This document shows, in pieces, positions 11,773 to 22,739 of a DNA stretch of 64,000 nt. The DNA is from Culex pipiens pallens (Eukaryota > Arthropoda > Insecta > Diptera > Culicidae), in assembly GCF_016801865.2 (NCBI RefSeq), contig NC_068939.1, positions 178,342,792-178,406,791 of the forward strand. The letters are read 5' to 3'. The notes under the pieces were generated by a model, which saw only the letters and a program-made list of their open reading frames with translations, did no database searches and was not told the DNA's origin. The position numbers and the translations under genes were made by a program. Every line of letters starts with the position of its first letter. Within the stretch, counting starts at the first letter, position 1.

Positions 11773-11803
11773 GGACAGTGTTTTGTGAAAAATTAAATAT
11801 TTT

Positions 11804-12380
11804 ACAAAAAAAAAATCTATAGTAAAGTTAAAATACTTAACAAATGTCACAAAGTTCGAAGAATTATAAATTCATGAAATAACACGGTAATTTCTTAAAA
11901 AATTTGTGTATTTTAACAAAAACAATTGAACACACGAAAATGCATTACGAATTTCGCATCATTGAAACTCTTATGGGAACAATGAAAATTTTAGTATAAT
12001 AGCAAAACTGGAGTTTTTATGAAAACTTGAGTATTTTCAAAAAAAAATGCCAAAAAACAAAACAAAATGTGCTTCGTGCGATACCCATATTGCTATTTAT
12101 AAAAAAATGAGCATTTAAAAAAAACTAAATTTTGTTAAATTTTGGGTAGTTATGAAAATCAAAGGTATTTAGAGCGATTGTGTCAAGTAAAGTGGAAATG
12201 CATATACAATTTCACTTCGATTGATACCCATATTGCCAATTATAAATATTTGAGTATTTTCAAAAATCTCAGTATTTTTGTGAATTTAAGTATTTTTCAG
12301 AAAAAAATGCATACAAAATTTCGCTCCGTTTGATAACTTTATGGCAAATTATAAATATTAGTTATATACGGTATTTTCCT
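11804..12380. repeat. degenerate dispersed repeat (TACCCAT family)
   Basis: Two or three imperfect internal repetitions of a module containing GATACCCATATTGC, AATTATAAATATTTGAGTA and AGTATTTTTGTGAA are visible (around 12,080, 12,215 and 12,330). The same words recur at 18.1, 21.3-21.7 and 22.7 kb. No coding potential is seen. Confidence 0.55.
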
Positions 12381-13053
12381 AAATAAGATTTTTTTTACAA
12401 AAACACTCTTTTTAAATGAAAATGCAAAAAAATCGACTCGTTTAGTAATCATTTTACAATTTATTAAAATTTGAATATTTTTTAAATAAAACGTTTTTTG
12501 TAAAAAAAAGGTATTCATACTTTGAAACATGGGCCGACGCAAATATTCAAAAAAGTTTTTGTACCGAGGTAGATTGGAAAAGGACAAAACACACAAAAAA
12601 TTAAATAACAAGCCAAAGTTATCACATTTAAATAAAAAAAAGTGTTTAAAAATGCATTTTACACTGCTTGAGTTGATTTGCAGTCTTCCTATTCAAAAAA
12701 ATACGCAACTGTACATAAAATACACACCAAAAATCTAAAAAAAATGAAAAAATACAAACATGCTAAAAATGACTCTAAACGCAGGGACATGTTCTTAGAT
12801 TTGATCTCAGCTGATAGCATTTGCATTTTCGATAGAATTTTTATGTTTTTTGAAAAAAAATGTAATGCCTCTTGATTTTTCGAGCTTATTTTCAACGGGA
12901 GGTGAAATTTGATTTACGGACACTTTAAAGTATGATTATTTTTCAAATGAAATAATGAGCATTATAATTATTCAATCCTCGAATTGAAAAAAAAATTCGC
13001 ATTTAAAGTTACCTAAATTAATTTTGTAACAAAATTTCTTCACATATTTTCAG
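12381..13053. other. AT-rich sequence, no gene seen
   Basis: Strongly A/T-rich with many A and T runs. The short open frames of 65-90 codons are lysine- and phenylalanine-rich, as expected from base composition alone. The stretch ends with CACATATTTTCAG, which resembles a splice acceptor. Confidence 0.5.
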
Positions 13054-13161
13054 CTAAACGGATCCCAACGAGTTATTCCGGTTGAATTGGATTACACAAA
13101 TGTGTTTGCCCCGCGATTTTTTGCTGCTTTCGTGAAAAACTCATGTCAAGATATGGATTAG
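13054..13161 (+). other. possible terminal exon, 35 codons
   Basis: Directly after a pyrimidine-rich TTTTCAG (13,047-13,053) there is an open frame of 35 codons ending in TAG at 13,159-13,161. Its composition is balanced (for example RVIPVELDYTNVFAPRFF) and unlike the K/F/N-rich frames around it. I recognise no family, and there is no visible upstream partner exon or polyadenylation context that would prove it. A chance open frame of this length is quite possible. Confidence 0.15.
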
Positions 13162-15401
13162 AGCCAACATTGATACCGGTTTTTTTTTTCTCTGCTGGTT
13201 GCCGTAGGTCCCTGCTTTCATTTTAGAGCAGACAGATTTGACATTTGACTGTTTTGAAATTGTAGTTGCAATTTTATGATTAGTTCTTTTTTTTCGGTTT
13301 GCAGTAAAATGTTTGACTGTGGTTTTTGTTGTTGGAAATCTTTACGGTTTGTTGCTATTTAGAATTATCCTTCATTACATAATTATCAGAATGGTGCAAT
13401 TATAGCTGTCGGCTGCTTCCGTTGTGTTGCAACAAAATCAGGGAAGGAAATTGCAATTTTCTTTCATGTTTCTCCAGCATCTTGAAAGAGGTGGAATCGA
13501 GTTGAAGTGATCGCAATGGAAGCGGAAATTTAATTGCTTCAATTAGAACCCCTCTTGAGGGGTTGTTGCACAATTGGGTTACGGTAGCATAAATTAATTA
13601 AATGGTGTAATTGCTTGTAGAAAGACGTTCTGCCGAGTAACGGAAGTGTTCATGCAAATAGTTTGGATAATAATGAATTCATTTGTGAGGGAGGATATTT
13701 CTGTATCAGCATCACTATCGTTGATTCGATTCCATCATGCATCCATCTGAAAACATTAGGTTTTTTGGCAATACATTTCAATGCTTGATTTTGTGAGTGA
13801 GTAAAGCATTGATGAATCAGATTTTTATGATTTGAAACTTCCACATGTTTCAGGACAAAAATTAATGGTACTCCCAACCTCACAAGAAAAAAATAATTTC
13901 TCTACACAAATGTCCGGTCAAGAAGAAGGCCACCCCCTGACTATACAGAACCATCTGCGTCAGTCTCATTTGCCATCATCGCCTCAACGCGGCCTCCCCA
14001 AAAGCACCGGAGATAGATTGGCAGCAATATTTCCCGACCAGGGCGCGCCACGGTGCCGCCTGGGAAGGACATTTGTCGAAATCACCAACTGTTGGCCCTC
14101 GGAGGACTCCCGGAGCCGGAGTAGTAATCGGAACAGGTTATGAAAAATTGATATGGGTTGGCGATAGTTTGCGACCGTTGAAAGGGGTTGGACATTCCCG
14201 TCATCATCGTCGAGGAGGGTTGTTGAAGTTGAAGGTTATTTGAAGTCTTGAGATCAAATGAAATTTTTATATATTATTATGAAGTAGAGGCTATTATAAG
14301 ACAAGCTTGAAAAAGGTGAAAAATCTGAATTTGAAGTTTAAGCATTAATAAACTATTAATTGGGATTAAGTTTCGCTTTAAAAACAGATAAGCATAGTAA
14401 CAAACTCCTGTTGAGAAATTTAACACTTTTAAACAGCTTCTCTCCTTCACTTGTCTTTGTGGGAAGGGAGTTGGTTGCCATCACCTACAATTGACAATTT
14501 CACGCAACATTAACTGGGCGCCCCTTTGCGAGTGAGCGCGCGCCCCCCTGAGCAAACACAATTTCGCCCACGTGCCCCGAAGTCGGTGGGCTGCTAGCTA
14601 GTCCTGAAACACAGTTAAAAAAAAGGTGTCTTATTTTATTTTACCCCAAAAAGAATATAATTTTTTTTATGTGTTATTCTTTTCATTAAACATAATTTAA
14701 AATTACACTTTTTATTACTGTGCAATCTCTGTGAGTGTTTGGCGCAATATTTACTCGCGCAATCATAACCTTATTTGTATGCCACGCGGGTGAAAGGGCA
14801 CCTGGCCACAGGGTAGCTAGAAGGGAGGGGGTGGGGGGTCGTCGTTTGTTTTGCGCGCGCGTAAGGACCCTCCACCCACCCACTGTGCAGTGAAAGTCTA
14901 TTATTCCCGATTTGTGCGCTTTTCGCTGCGTGTTGATTGCTCTCCGTTCGGGGCTTACGACTTGAATTATAATTGGTGAGCTTTCGCGTTTTGCTCCCCG
15001 AAGTTGAAGTGGATTTTATTTGCACTTAAACTGTGCGCGGAGAGTAGTGTGGGGGGAGGGGTTTTGTGGAACAGTTAAAGGGAACGATTTCTTTCACCTG
15101 TGGAAGAACGACGTAGCTGGAATAATATTAACAATTCGTTCAATGAACCGAAGTTGAGCTGATTTATAATATGATTTAGTCATTTAAACGTGATTTGAAT
15201 TAATATGAGCTTCAAGTGTGTTTTATGACTTCTTAAATTTCTTAATTTTTTTTTCTTATGGTTTATTAATTGAAATTGTCGTGTTTTTTGTCTTTTCAAT
15301 GTTTTTTTTAACAAACTAAGTCAAATTGAAGTGGTAGACTGCCGGAAAATGTATTAGGTATTGTAGCAATTCATTTTAAATACCCCAAATTTTCAAAAGA
15401 T
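13162..15401. other. single-copy island, no gene seen
   Basis: Mixed sequence, GC-rich between about 13,900 and 15,080, with CpG- and GCGC-rich stretches near 14,530 and 14,850. No protein family, tRNA or complete transposon is recognised. Open frames of 65-103 codons (for example 13,832-14,143) overlap frames on the other strand and lack domains. Confidence 0.5.
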
Positions 15402-15405
15402 AACT

Positions 15406-16262
15406 AAGTAATTCTCCGCCAACTCACTCAGCAGTTGCCCCGACCCCTCTTCGATTTGCGTGAAACTTTGTCTTATGGGGTAACTTTTGTCCTTGATCAC
15501 GAATCCGAGGTCCGTTTTTTGATATCTCGTGATGGAGGGGCGGTACGACCCCTTCCATTTTTGAACATGTGAAAAAAGAGGTGTTTTTCAATAATTTGCA
15601 GCCTGAGCGGTGATGAGATAGAAATTTGGTGTCAAAGGGACTTTTATGTAAAATAAGACGCCCGATTTGATGGCGTACTCAGAATTCCCAAAAAACGTAT
15701 TGTTCATCGAAAAAAAACACTAAAAAAGTTTTAAAAATTCTCCCATTTTCCATTACTCAACTGTAAAATTTTTTGAAACATGTCATTTTATGGGAAATTT
15801 TAAAATTTCGTGTTTTTTCTAGCTTTGCAAAGTTGTAGAGCAGACAATTACAAAAATTTTAATATATAGACATAAGGGGTTTGCTGATGAACATCACGAG
15901 TTATCGCGATTTTACGAAAAAAAGTTTTGAAAAAGTTGGTCGTCATCGATTAAAAATACGTTTTTTTCGGAATTTAGAGTACGCCATCAAATCGGGCGTC
16001 TAATTTTACAAAAAAAGTCCCTTTGATACCAAATTTCTATCTCATCACCGTTTCAGGCTGCAATTTATTGAAAAACACCTCATTTTTCGCATGTTCAAAA
16101 ATGGAAGGAGTCGTACCGCCCCTCCGTCACGAGATATCAAAAAACGGACCTCGGATTAGTGATCAGGGACAAAAGTTACCCCTTCGGACAAAGTTTCACG
16201 CAAATCGAAGAGGGGTCGGGGCAACTTTTCCCGATTTCGTGTGAGTTGGTAGAGAATTACCC
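15406..16262. mobile_element. foldback element, family FB1, copy 1
   Basis: Long inverted arms: about 15,406-15,690 pairs with about 15,950-16,262. Shared words include AATTCTCCGCCAACTCA, TTGCCCCGACCCCTCTTCG and CGCCCGATTTGATGGCG. The flanking 4 bp AACT (15,402-15,405) reappears at the right end once the hAT insertion at 16,265 is removed. A fuller copy lies at 59,725-61,073; compared with it, this copy has lost part of the central palindrome. No transposase is present. Confidence 0.85.
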
Positions 16263-16264
16263 AA

Positions 16265-16968
16265 TAGCGTGGCTCACGGATATATGAAAAAGACAAAAGT
16301 GTTCAATTCCAAACGGCTCGACCGGATTTTTGTAGCAATATGGCCCCAGAACATAGCCTAAAACTTTGAGCGCATTTGGTTAAGGTTTAGTACTTCCACC
16401 ATTGACCTGAAGTTAGTATGGAACTTTTAAAGATTTACTATGGGAAATTTTCACTTTTAACCTCTTCTTAGATAAAGTTTCCCAAAACCCAATCAAATTT
16501 TCTTATTCTCAAGTTTCTTATAGGTTTTGATCCGGGGAACAACTTTGTAGAACATCGCAGAGCGCTAGGAATTGATCCTGAAAAGATACAGGATATTTTT
16601 TGGAGCTAGGATTTTTTTTTTAACGTGCTCTAAAAATTTGCCTGTATCTTTCCGGGATCAATTCCTAGCGCTTTGTGATGTTCTACAAAGTTGTTCCCCG
16701 GATCGAAACCTATAAGAAACCACTACTTTGAGAAAAATTCATAGGGCATAGAAAAATATACTCGAAGAAGAGTTAAAAAGTTGAAAATAAATAAATTAAA
16801 TTTATTGAAATTTCTTTATAACTTCAGGTCGATGGTGGAAGTTCTAAACCTTAACCAAATGCGCTCAAAATTTCAGCTATGTTTTGGGGCCATATTGCTA
16901 CAAAATTCCGGTTGAGGCGTTCGAAATTGAACACTTTTGTCTTTTTCATATATCCGTGAGCCACCCTA
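16265..16968. mobile_element. hAT-type foldback, 704 bp
   Basis: The termini TAGCGTGGCTCACGGATA and the complement of TAGGGTGGCTCACGGATA are flanked by a perfect 8-bp duplication TTACCCAA (16,257-16,264 and 16,969-16,976). The arms extend to about 16,585 and from about 16,645, around a short centre. The 8-bp duplication and TAGGG-type terminus fit the hAT superfamily. It inserted into the right terminus of the neighbouring FB1 element, so it is younger. It has no coding capacity. Confidence 0.9.
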
Positions 16969-16976
16969 TTACCCAA

Positions 16977-18303
16977 CTTATTTTGTATTTGGTGAAAAAC
17001 TTACATTTTAATTCCTTTTTCTAAAAAAAACCTTGTTTTGTGCATTTTCAAAAACTTGTTATTAAAACTTCTGTATTACATATATGAAAAAATCACGAAA
17101 ATTTAATACCCTCAATGTAAAAAACTTTTTTTTCTAAACATTTTTGAAAGTACGTAGTTTTGTTTTTGAATGTACGTAGTTTTGTGAGTTCCAAAAAATA
17201 ACTATTTATTTTGAAAAATACAAATGATTCCCGATCATCTGAGATCCAGATTGAAATAATAAAAATTATAGATATTTTCTTCGAAAATCGGTAGTTTTTT
17301 AAGTACAAGGCTGTTGCACATATGCACATATTATTCAATGTTTGAGTTTCAGGATTTTTTTTTAAACTTTAAAATTTCAACTTATTTTGAAGTGTTATAA
17401 GATGAAAACAAATTAAAATGCTTTTCCCTGCGTTAAAAACATATTTCACACGATTAAGTTCGTTTGAAAATATCATAAATATAAGTGAATGTTTGATGTA
17501 CAGCACCGCAAAGGATATTTTTCGTCAAGAGGTAAATTTTGTGAAAAACACTTATTGTACTTGCGTAACTTTTTCATTGAAATTTTGAATTTCTGGCTTG
17601 TAATTTCAATGCCCATATATTTTAATTTTTATATAGTTTTAAGAATCTTAAGTATGAAAAAATATATTTATTTCTTTAGAGATTTATGGAAAAATCCCGA
17701 TACGTTTATATCTATAATAAAAAAAAAACTATTTTTTAAGTACAGTTCAGACCCGATGTTTTGATTAGGCAAAGGGATATCAAATCCGAATTCGTTGACC
17801 GCTTTTAAATCAAATTACAAAATGCTTTTTTACAATATTTCATCACCGCCATTTTTGCCGCCAACTTGGATTGAAAATTTCTAAATCACTTTAGAGTAGT
17901 TTTGGAGTCATACTTAAGCCCAACAATAAAAAAAAGACTACGAAAAAAATTGCTTTGTGATTCGATCATTCGAATCATCGAGTCTAGACTGTATTTATGA
18001 AAAAATCGTAGTTTTGCGATTTTTTTTAGTATTTTCAGAAAATATTATGATTAGGTACTTTCAAATTGTGTACAAAGTTCCTGACCATTTGGTACCCATA
18101 TTGCAAAGACTAAAATTTTGAGTATTTTTTTCGTGAAACATTGCATTTTGAAAATAAAGGAAAAATAAATATTTTTGTTAGAACGTAAAATGTTATGAAA
18201 ACGACAATAAAATGTAGTTGACCTTAAAATTTTTGGTTATTTTTTTCAAATTTCAGGATTGTTGGAGGATTTTTCAAAGATCTGTGGATTGTTTTCAATG
18301 AAC
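16977..18303. other. AT-rich sequence with repeat fragment, no gene seen
   Basis: A/T-rich sequence. A fragment of the TACCCAT dispersed family is recognisable near 18,085-18,130 (GGTACCCATATTGCAAAG). Open frames of 60-91 codons are of the composition expected by chance. Confidence 0.5.
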
Positions 18304-18465
18304 AGTTCTGGAGTTTTTTTTAAAGGTCCAATAAACCAAATTTCACGTTTTTGCTTTTTGGGTGTTTTTGAAATAGCCTTGAGTCAGGGGCATTACAAAA
18401 CACCCAAAACGCAAAAACTGAAAATTTGGTTTGTTGGACCTTTTCAAAAAAAAACTCCAGAGTTC
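18304..18465. mobile_element. small foldback MITE
   Basis: The left arm (18,304 to about 18,370; containing CTGGAGTTTTTTTTAAAGG, CCAATAAACCAAATTT, GGGTGTTTT) pairs with a right arm of about 70 bp ending at 18,465 (AACACCC, AATTTGGTTTGTTGG, ACTCCAGAG). The centre is about 30-40 bp. Apparent open frames here read through both arms and are not genes. Confidence 0.8.
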
Positions 18466-20706
18466 AAGTTCAACAAGGGGAGTCGGTTTAAGGAAAATCC
18501 AACAATCAATGGGTTAATTGGCATCATGGTCTTTGATTTGTTTGATATATTTAAAATATAGGTGAACTCAAATTTGAAAAAAATATAGCTCTGCCAAAAT
18601 TTTAGCATGTTAAGCAAGTTTTTGGCAAACCACAACTGAGATTAAGGTCAGGTTGAAAATCTATCCATCGATTATTTGTCGGAAGATTTTTAACTTTCTA
18701 GTTTAAGAGTATATTATCTATATTTTTTAAATAAATTGTTGAACAATGTAACACCTATTTTTTCACCGCGTCTACTTGTATAATCCACAAAAACGGCAAA
18801 TCCTTCCGAGATTCAGCACCAAATGTCCTTTCTTGCAAACAACGAAAAAGTTACTTCTTCGAACCGGAGTGACTAACTTGGAAAAAGCTGTTTTGGGCAC
18901 GTTTCGACCTAGGAACTATTAAGTCCGTACCGTAATTTTGGAGTCCTTTTTGTCAAAAAGCAACCGTTCAGCGGGTGTGTGACAAACACGACGAGTGAAT
19001 CAAATGCCCATTTTTCCCTGTGTAATGGGCTGGTTGACCCAGTGGGCACGAAATACTTGATCCTTTGGGCTAATAGTTTACTCTGGATTAGCTAAAAGGT
19101 GTGAAATCTGGAAAGCTTTTCGGCTCTTCGGTTGCTGGGGAGTTTGTTTGTTTTGGGTTTTCGATGGACTTATTTGAGTGGCAATGCTAACGTTCAGAGT
19201 GGGTTTGGGACCTTTTGAATGACTCAGATATTTCGTAGTTGTTTTTTCGGTTAGATATTCGAAATGTGATTTTTTTTTTTTGGATTTGACATTTCAACAT
19301 AAATTTTAAAGTATTGGAAAAGTTGTACCTCCAATTGGTATACATTTCACTTTGACAAGCTATTTTCCAGCACCATCTAAATTCTCAAAAAGCTCCAATC
19401 TCCAACCGACAATGCTTCAAAGGGCTCAACATAACTTTCCCTCGGGCAGCTTTTGAAAATCCGCTGCCCATCTGTTTCGGGGGAAAAGCCGGCTGAAGGC
19501 ACTGATCGACGACACGCCATCTGTGCCAACCGGTTCCCGTTTCCAGCTGGACACGACACGGTGAACGAGAGCTTCTCTCGTTTGCTGACAGCTAGACGAG
19601 CCTCACCGAAAGCCCCCTCATAAATCTTGCCAACTGGTATCGTAAATTCTCTAATTTACATTTCCCACACCCATCAGGGAGTTCGAAACAGGAAGAGAGA
19701 GGGGCACCGTGAGATTCTTTTTTAATATTTATTTCATTACTTTTCTAATATTTGTTTGGATTATTTTAAATTATATAATCATAGAAAAGTTCCATAAGAA
19801 AAAAGTAGCTGATATTTTTCACGGTCCATTTAAATAGGCTCAGAACCGAATAACCAAAAAAAACGCTTTCCTCACATTCGGTTCATCAATCATTCGATAC
19901 AGACTGGAGTTCTGGGTGAAGTTTTTTTTTCGTCACTTTTCCTCTTGACACGGCGATGATCGAATGTGACGACAATGGTGTACGTGATGCTAGGCCGCCC
20001 AAAAAAGTGAAAATTTCCCAGCGAACATAAAAGTATAAAAAAACAAGCTTAGCGAGGGGCGAGCCGCGTTAACAACAAAAAGAAAATCGTTACGATTCAA
20101 GGTTACTTCCAGCAGAAGCTATTTAAAAATATTGAAAAAAATAAATCAGTTGTTGCGACTGAAAATTCAGCTTTAAAATATTCATCATTTTGTGTAAGTA
20201 TTTGTTTTCAAAACACGAGTTAAAGAATTTAATTTTTATAAATTGTATCCAGTCAATTTCTTCTCAGGCTTGAATTTTAAAGATCCATCTTATCCATGCA
20301 AAAACTTCTCAACAACGCATCAAACCGTAGCACAAGCACTTTCTCTTCTGCTATAATCACTCCTCCTCATACTTATGCTACCTACTCACGGCTAAACACA
20401 GCCATCACACCCTTGCACAGACTGCAATCTGTTGTTACGACGAGTCGAGAGGAGCATCGCGAAACTTGTGCGCTTGATAATTTGCTGAAAATACGCCACC
20501 CAACAAACACTTCTCATATGAGGCAGAACCACCGCCAACGCCACCGTATCGTGCACGATACTAAATGTAAAGGAATTCGCATCATGCCAGTTTCTCAAGA
20601 GTTTCCCGCGAATGATAGGCTAAATTTGGGCTCGGTTGAGGTCAGTGGTTGTCAAATTTTGCCAACCACTTTGTGTTTGAAGTAAAATTGATTTTTTAAC
20701 CTGACA
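18466..20706. other. mixed sequence, no gene seen
   Basis: Partly GC-rich (19,380-19,680) and otherwise AT-rich. The longest open frame (20,296-20,685, 129 codons) contains no recognisable domain and is rich in Thr, Asn, His and Arg. I do not call it a gene. No RNA gene is recognised. Confidence 0.45.
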
Positions 20707-20834
20707 TAACCTAACCTAACCTAACCTAACCTAACCTAACCTAACCTAACCTAACCTAACCTAACCTAACCTAACCTAACCTAACCTAACCTAACCTAAC
20801 CTAACCTAACCTAACCTAACCTAACCTAACCTAA
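20707..20834. repeat. (CCTAA)n tract, complement of (TTAGG)n
   Basis: About 25 perfect copies of CCTAA, then degenerate CTAAT-type words to about 20,885. The pentamer equals the common insect telomere repeat, but here it is interstitial and grades into CTAAT/TTAGA words like the tails of the SINEs in this window. A retroposon tail that expanded is the more likely origin. Confidence 0.95.
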
Positions 20835-21025
20835 TCTGGTCTAATCTAATTCAACTGAATCTTATTTAATCGAATCTAATTAAATCTGCAGCAACGTTCT
20901 ACAAAGCATAAAAGCAACAATGATGCACCGTCAATTGGAGCGAATTGGGACTACAGTCAGAATAGGGACAGCAGTTTTTGAAGCACAAAACGCTTTAAAT
21001 GTAGAAAAAAGATGCACTATTCAAG

Positions 21026-21180
21026 GTTGTTAACGATAAAATTATCGAGCTTTAATAACGATTACGATAATTCTATCGATATCGTCGGGACGATAACGAT
21101 AATCAATCGTTATCGTTATTGTTATTCCGATCATTCTATCGGCTATAATTTTATCGACGATAACGAATGATAACTTATTT
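21026..21180. repeat. CGATAA/TTATCG-rich cluster
   Basis: About ten CGATA or TATCG words occur on both strands in about 150 bp, including the palindrome TATCGATA near 21,075. The spacing is irregular, so it is not a simple tandem array. Related words (GCCGATAG, TCTATCGG) recur near 22,840-22,890. Its function is unknown. Confidence 0.6.
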
Positions 21181-21239
21181 TTAAAATATTTCTAAGTATA
21201 ACCTAATCCAATCAAATTATGTCGAATTTTCAAAATTTT

Positions 21240-21738
21240 CTCATAGAAATTATTGGCTTGGTATGTTTTAAAGTATAAATACTTAAAAATCACAAAGTAC
21301 CGTATTTTTCGAAAATAGTAAAATTTTCATAATTTGCAAAATGGATATCAAAAATATTCGGTATATTGTAAAAATTTAAGTTTTTCATAAAACAAAACTC
21401 TAAAACAGTGGAAATACATGCAAAATTTCAAATCGTTTGACCCATAATGCAAATTATGAAAATTTAAGTATTTTCAAAAACTACAGTATTTTGTGAAAAT
21501 TTTAGTATTTCATTCAAAAAACTCGAAAACAGTAAAATTGCATATCAAATAATGCTTCGTTTGATACCCATTTAGCAAATAAAGACAATTTAAGTATTTT
21601 TGAAAAAATACGGTATTTTGTGAAAATGTTAGTATTCTCATAAAAATGACGGTATTTTGTGAAAACTGGAGAATTTGATTCCATAAAAAACTAGAAAAGT
21701 GAAAAAGCATTCCAAATTTGGCTTCGTTTGATACCCAT
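21240..21738. repeat. degenerate dispersed repeat (TACCCAT family)
   Basis: Several internal repetitions of modules such as AATTTAAGTATTTTCAAAAA, GTATTTTGTGAAAATTTTAG and GCTTCGTTTGATACCCAT. It is interrupted at ATACCCAT by the foldback at 21,739 and resumes at 22,732 with TACCCATATTGTAAATTAT. Confidence 0.65.
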
Positions 21739-22731
21739 TAGGGTGTTTCATCCAAAACCAAATGTTCTCAGAATCAGGCAAACCGAGGTTCCCCTAGTAG
21801 AGGATACCTATAAGGACTCTCATGCCAAATATCAGCCCATTTGGTTGAGAATTGGCCTGTCCCCAGAGGTTTAAAGTTTACATGGAAATTACTATGGGAT
21901 TTTGTGCTTTTCGTTCAATCGTTCCTACAGGTCTGGGGACAACATGGATTCACTCGGAATAAAGACAGGTGTGTAGGGGATGGTCCAATGAACACATTCC
22001 AAAAGGAATTAGGCTTGTCCATTCTGTCCCCAAGGTGCGCATTGGATCGACGTCCGGTGTCTCCAAAACCAACAATTCATCCTTCAAAAGCATCGCATTT
22101 CCTTAGTATGCTGTGACGGCTAGGTGGAAACCACGACGCCCCATATGAGACGGTGAACACGTGGAGAGGCATCGATTGCATTATTAACACAAAATTATCA
22201 TTTTACTTTGTTTAGAATAGTTGAAATTCTTCCAGGAACATCAATAATTATAATTTTAGTACTTTAAAAAATGTTTCTGAGCCAAAACTCGAGTAGATGC
22301 TCTGCCACGTGTTTACCGTCTGACATGGGGCGTCGTAATTTTCAGCTAGCCGTCATAGCATACTAAGGACAATGCGTACATTTGAAGGGTGAATCGTTGA
22401 TTCTGGAGACACCGGACGTCGATCCAATGCGCACCTTGGGGACAGAATGGACAAGCCTAATTCCTTCTGGAATGTGTTCATTGGACCATCCCCTACACAC
22501 CTGTCTTTATTCCGAGTGAATCCATGTTGTCCCAAGACCTGTAGGAACGATTGAACTAAAAGCATAAAAATCCCATAGTAATTTACATGTAAACTTTGAA
22601 CCGCTGGGGACAGGCCAATTCTCAACCAAATGGGCTGATATTTGGCATGAGAGTCCCTATGGGTATCCTCTACTAGGGGAACCTCGGTTTGCCTGATTCT
22701 GAGAACTTTTTTGTTCGGCTGAAACACCCTA
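21739..22731. mobile_element. hAT-type foldback, 993 bp
   Basis: TAGGGTGTTTC at the left and GAAACACCCTA at the right are flanked by a perfect 8-bp duplication ATACCCAT (21,731-21,738 and 22,732-22,739). The arms (to about 22,170 and from about 22,296) remain highly similar across more than 400 bp, around a unique centre of about 125 bp. The 91- and 128-codon open frames are the same arm sequence read from opposite ends. This is a non-autonomous hAT-like element. Confidence 0.92.
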
Positions 22732-22739
22732 ATACCCAT

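Larger units (their letters stand above)
11094..11775 (-). mobile_element. 682-bp SINE-like retroposon with 28-bp target duplication
   Basis: A 28-bp direct repeat (11,066-11,093 and 11,776-11,803, starting CAGTGTTTTGTGAAAA) brackets the element. Read on the minus strand it begins with a tRNA-like head (11,772 to 11,696) and ends in a (TTAGA)n-type tail at 11,094-11,108, as expected for a reverse-transcribed insertion. A second tRNA-like segment lies inside in the opposite orientation (11,572-11,640). The body has no coding frame with recognisable domains. At about 680 bp it is long for a SINE and may be a composite or borrow a LINE 3' end. Confidence 0.8.

Noticed and set aside
20296..20685. 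129-codon frame as a hypothetical gene
   Set aside because: No domain, an unremarkable start and a composition suggesting chance. It ends just before a repeat tail, so it may be part of a decayed retroposon.
20707..20834. A telomere or telomere-proximal position
   Set aside because: The pentamer tract is short, internal and flanked by ordinary sequence, and it grades into TTAGA-like words. A single interstitial tract does not indicate a chromosome end.
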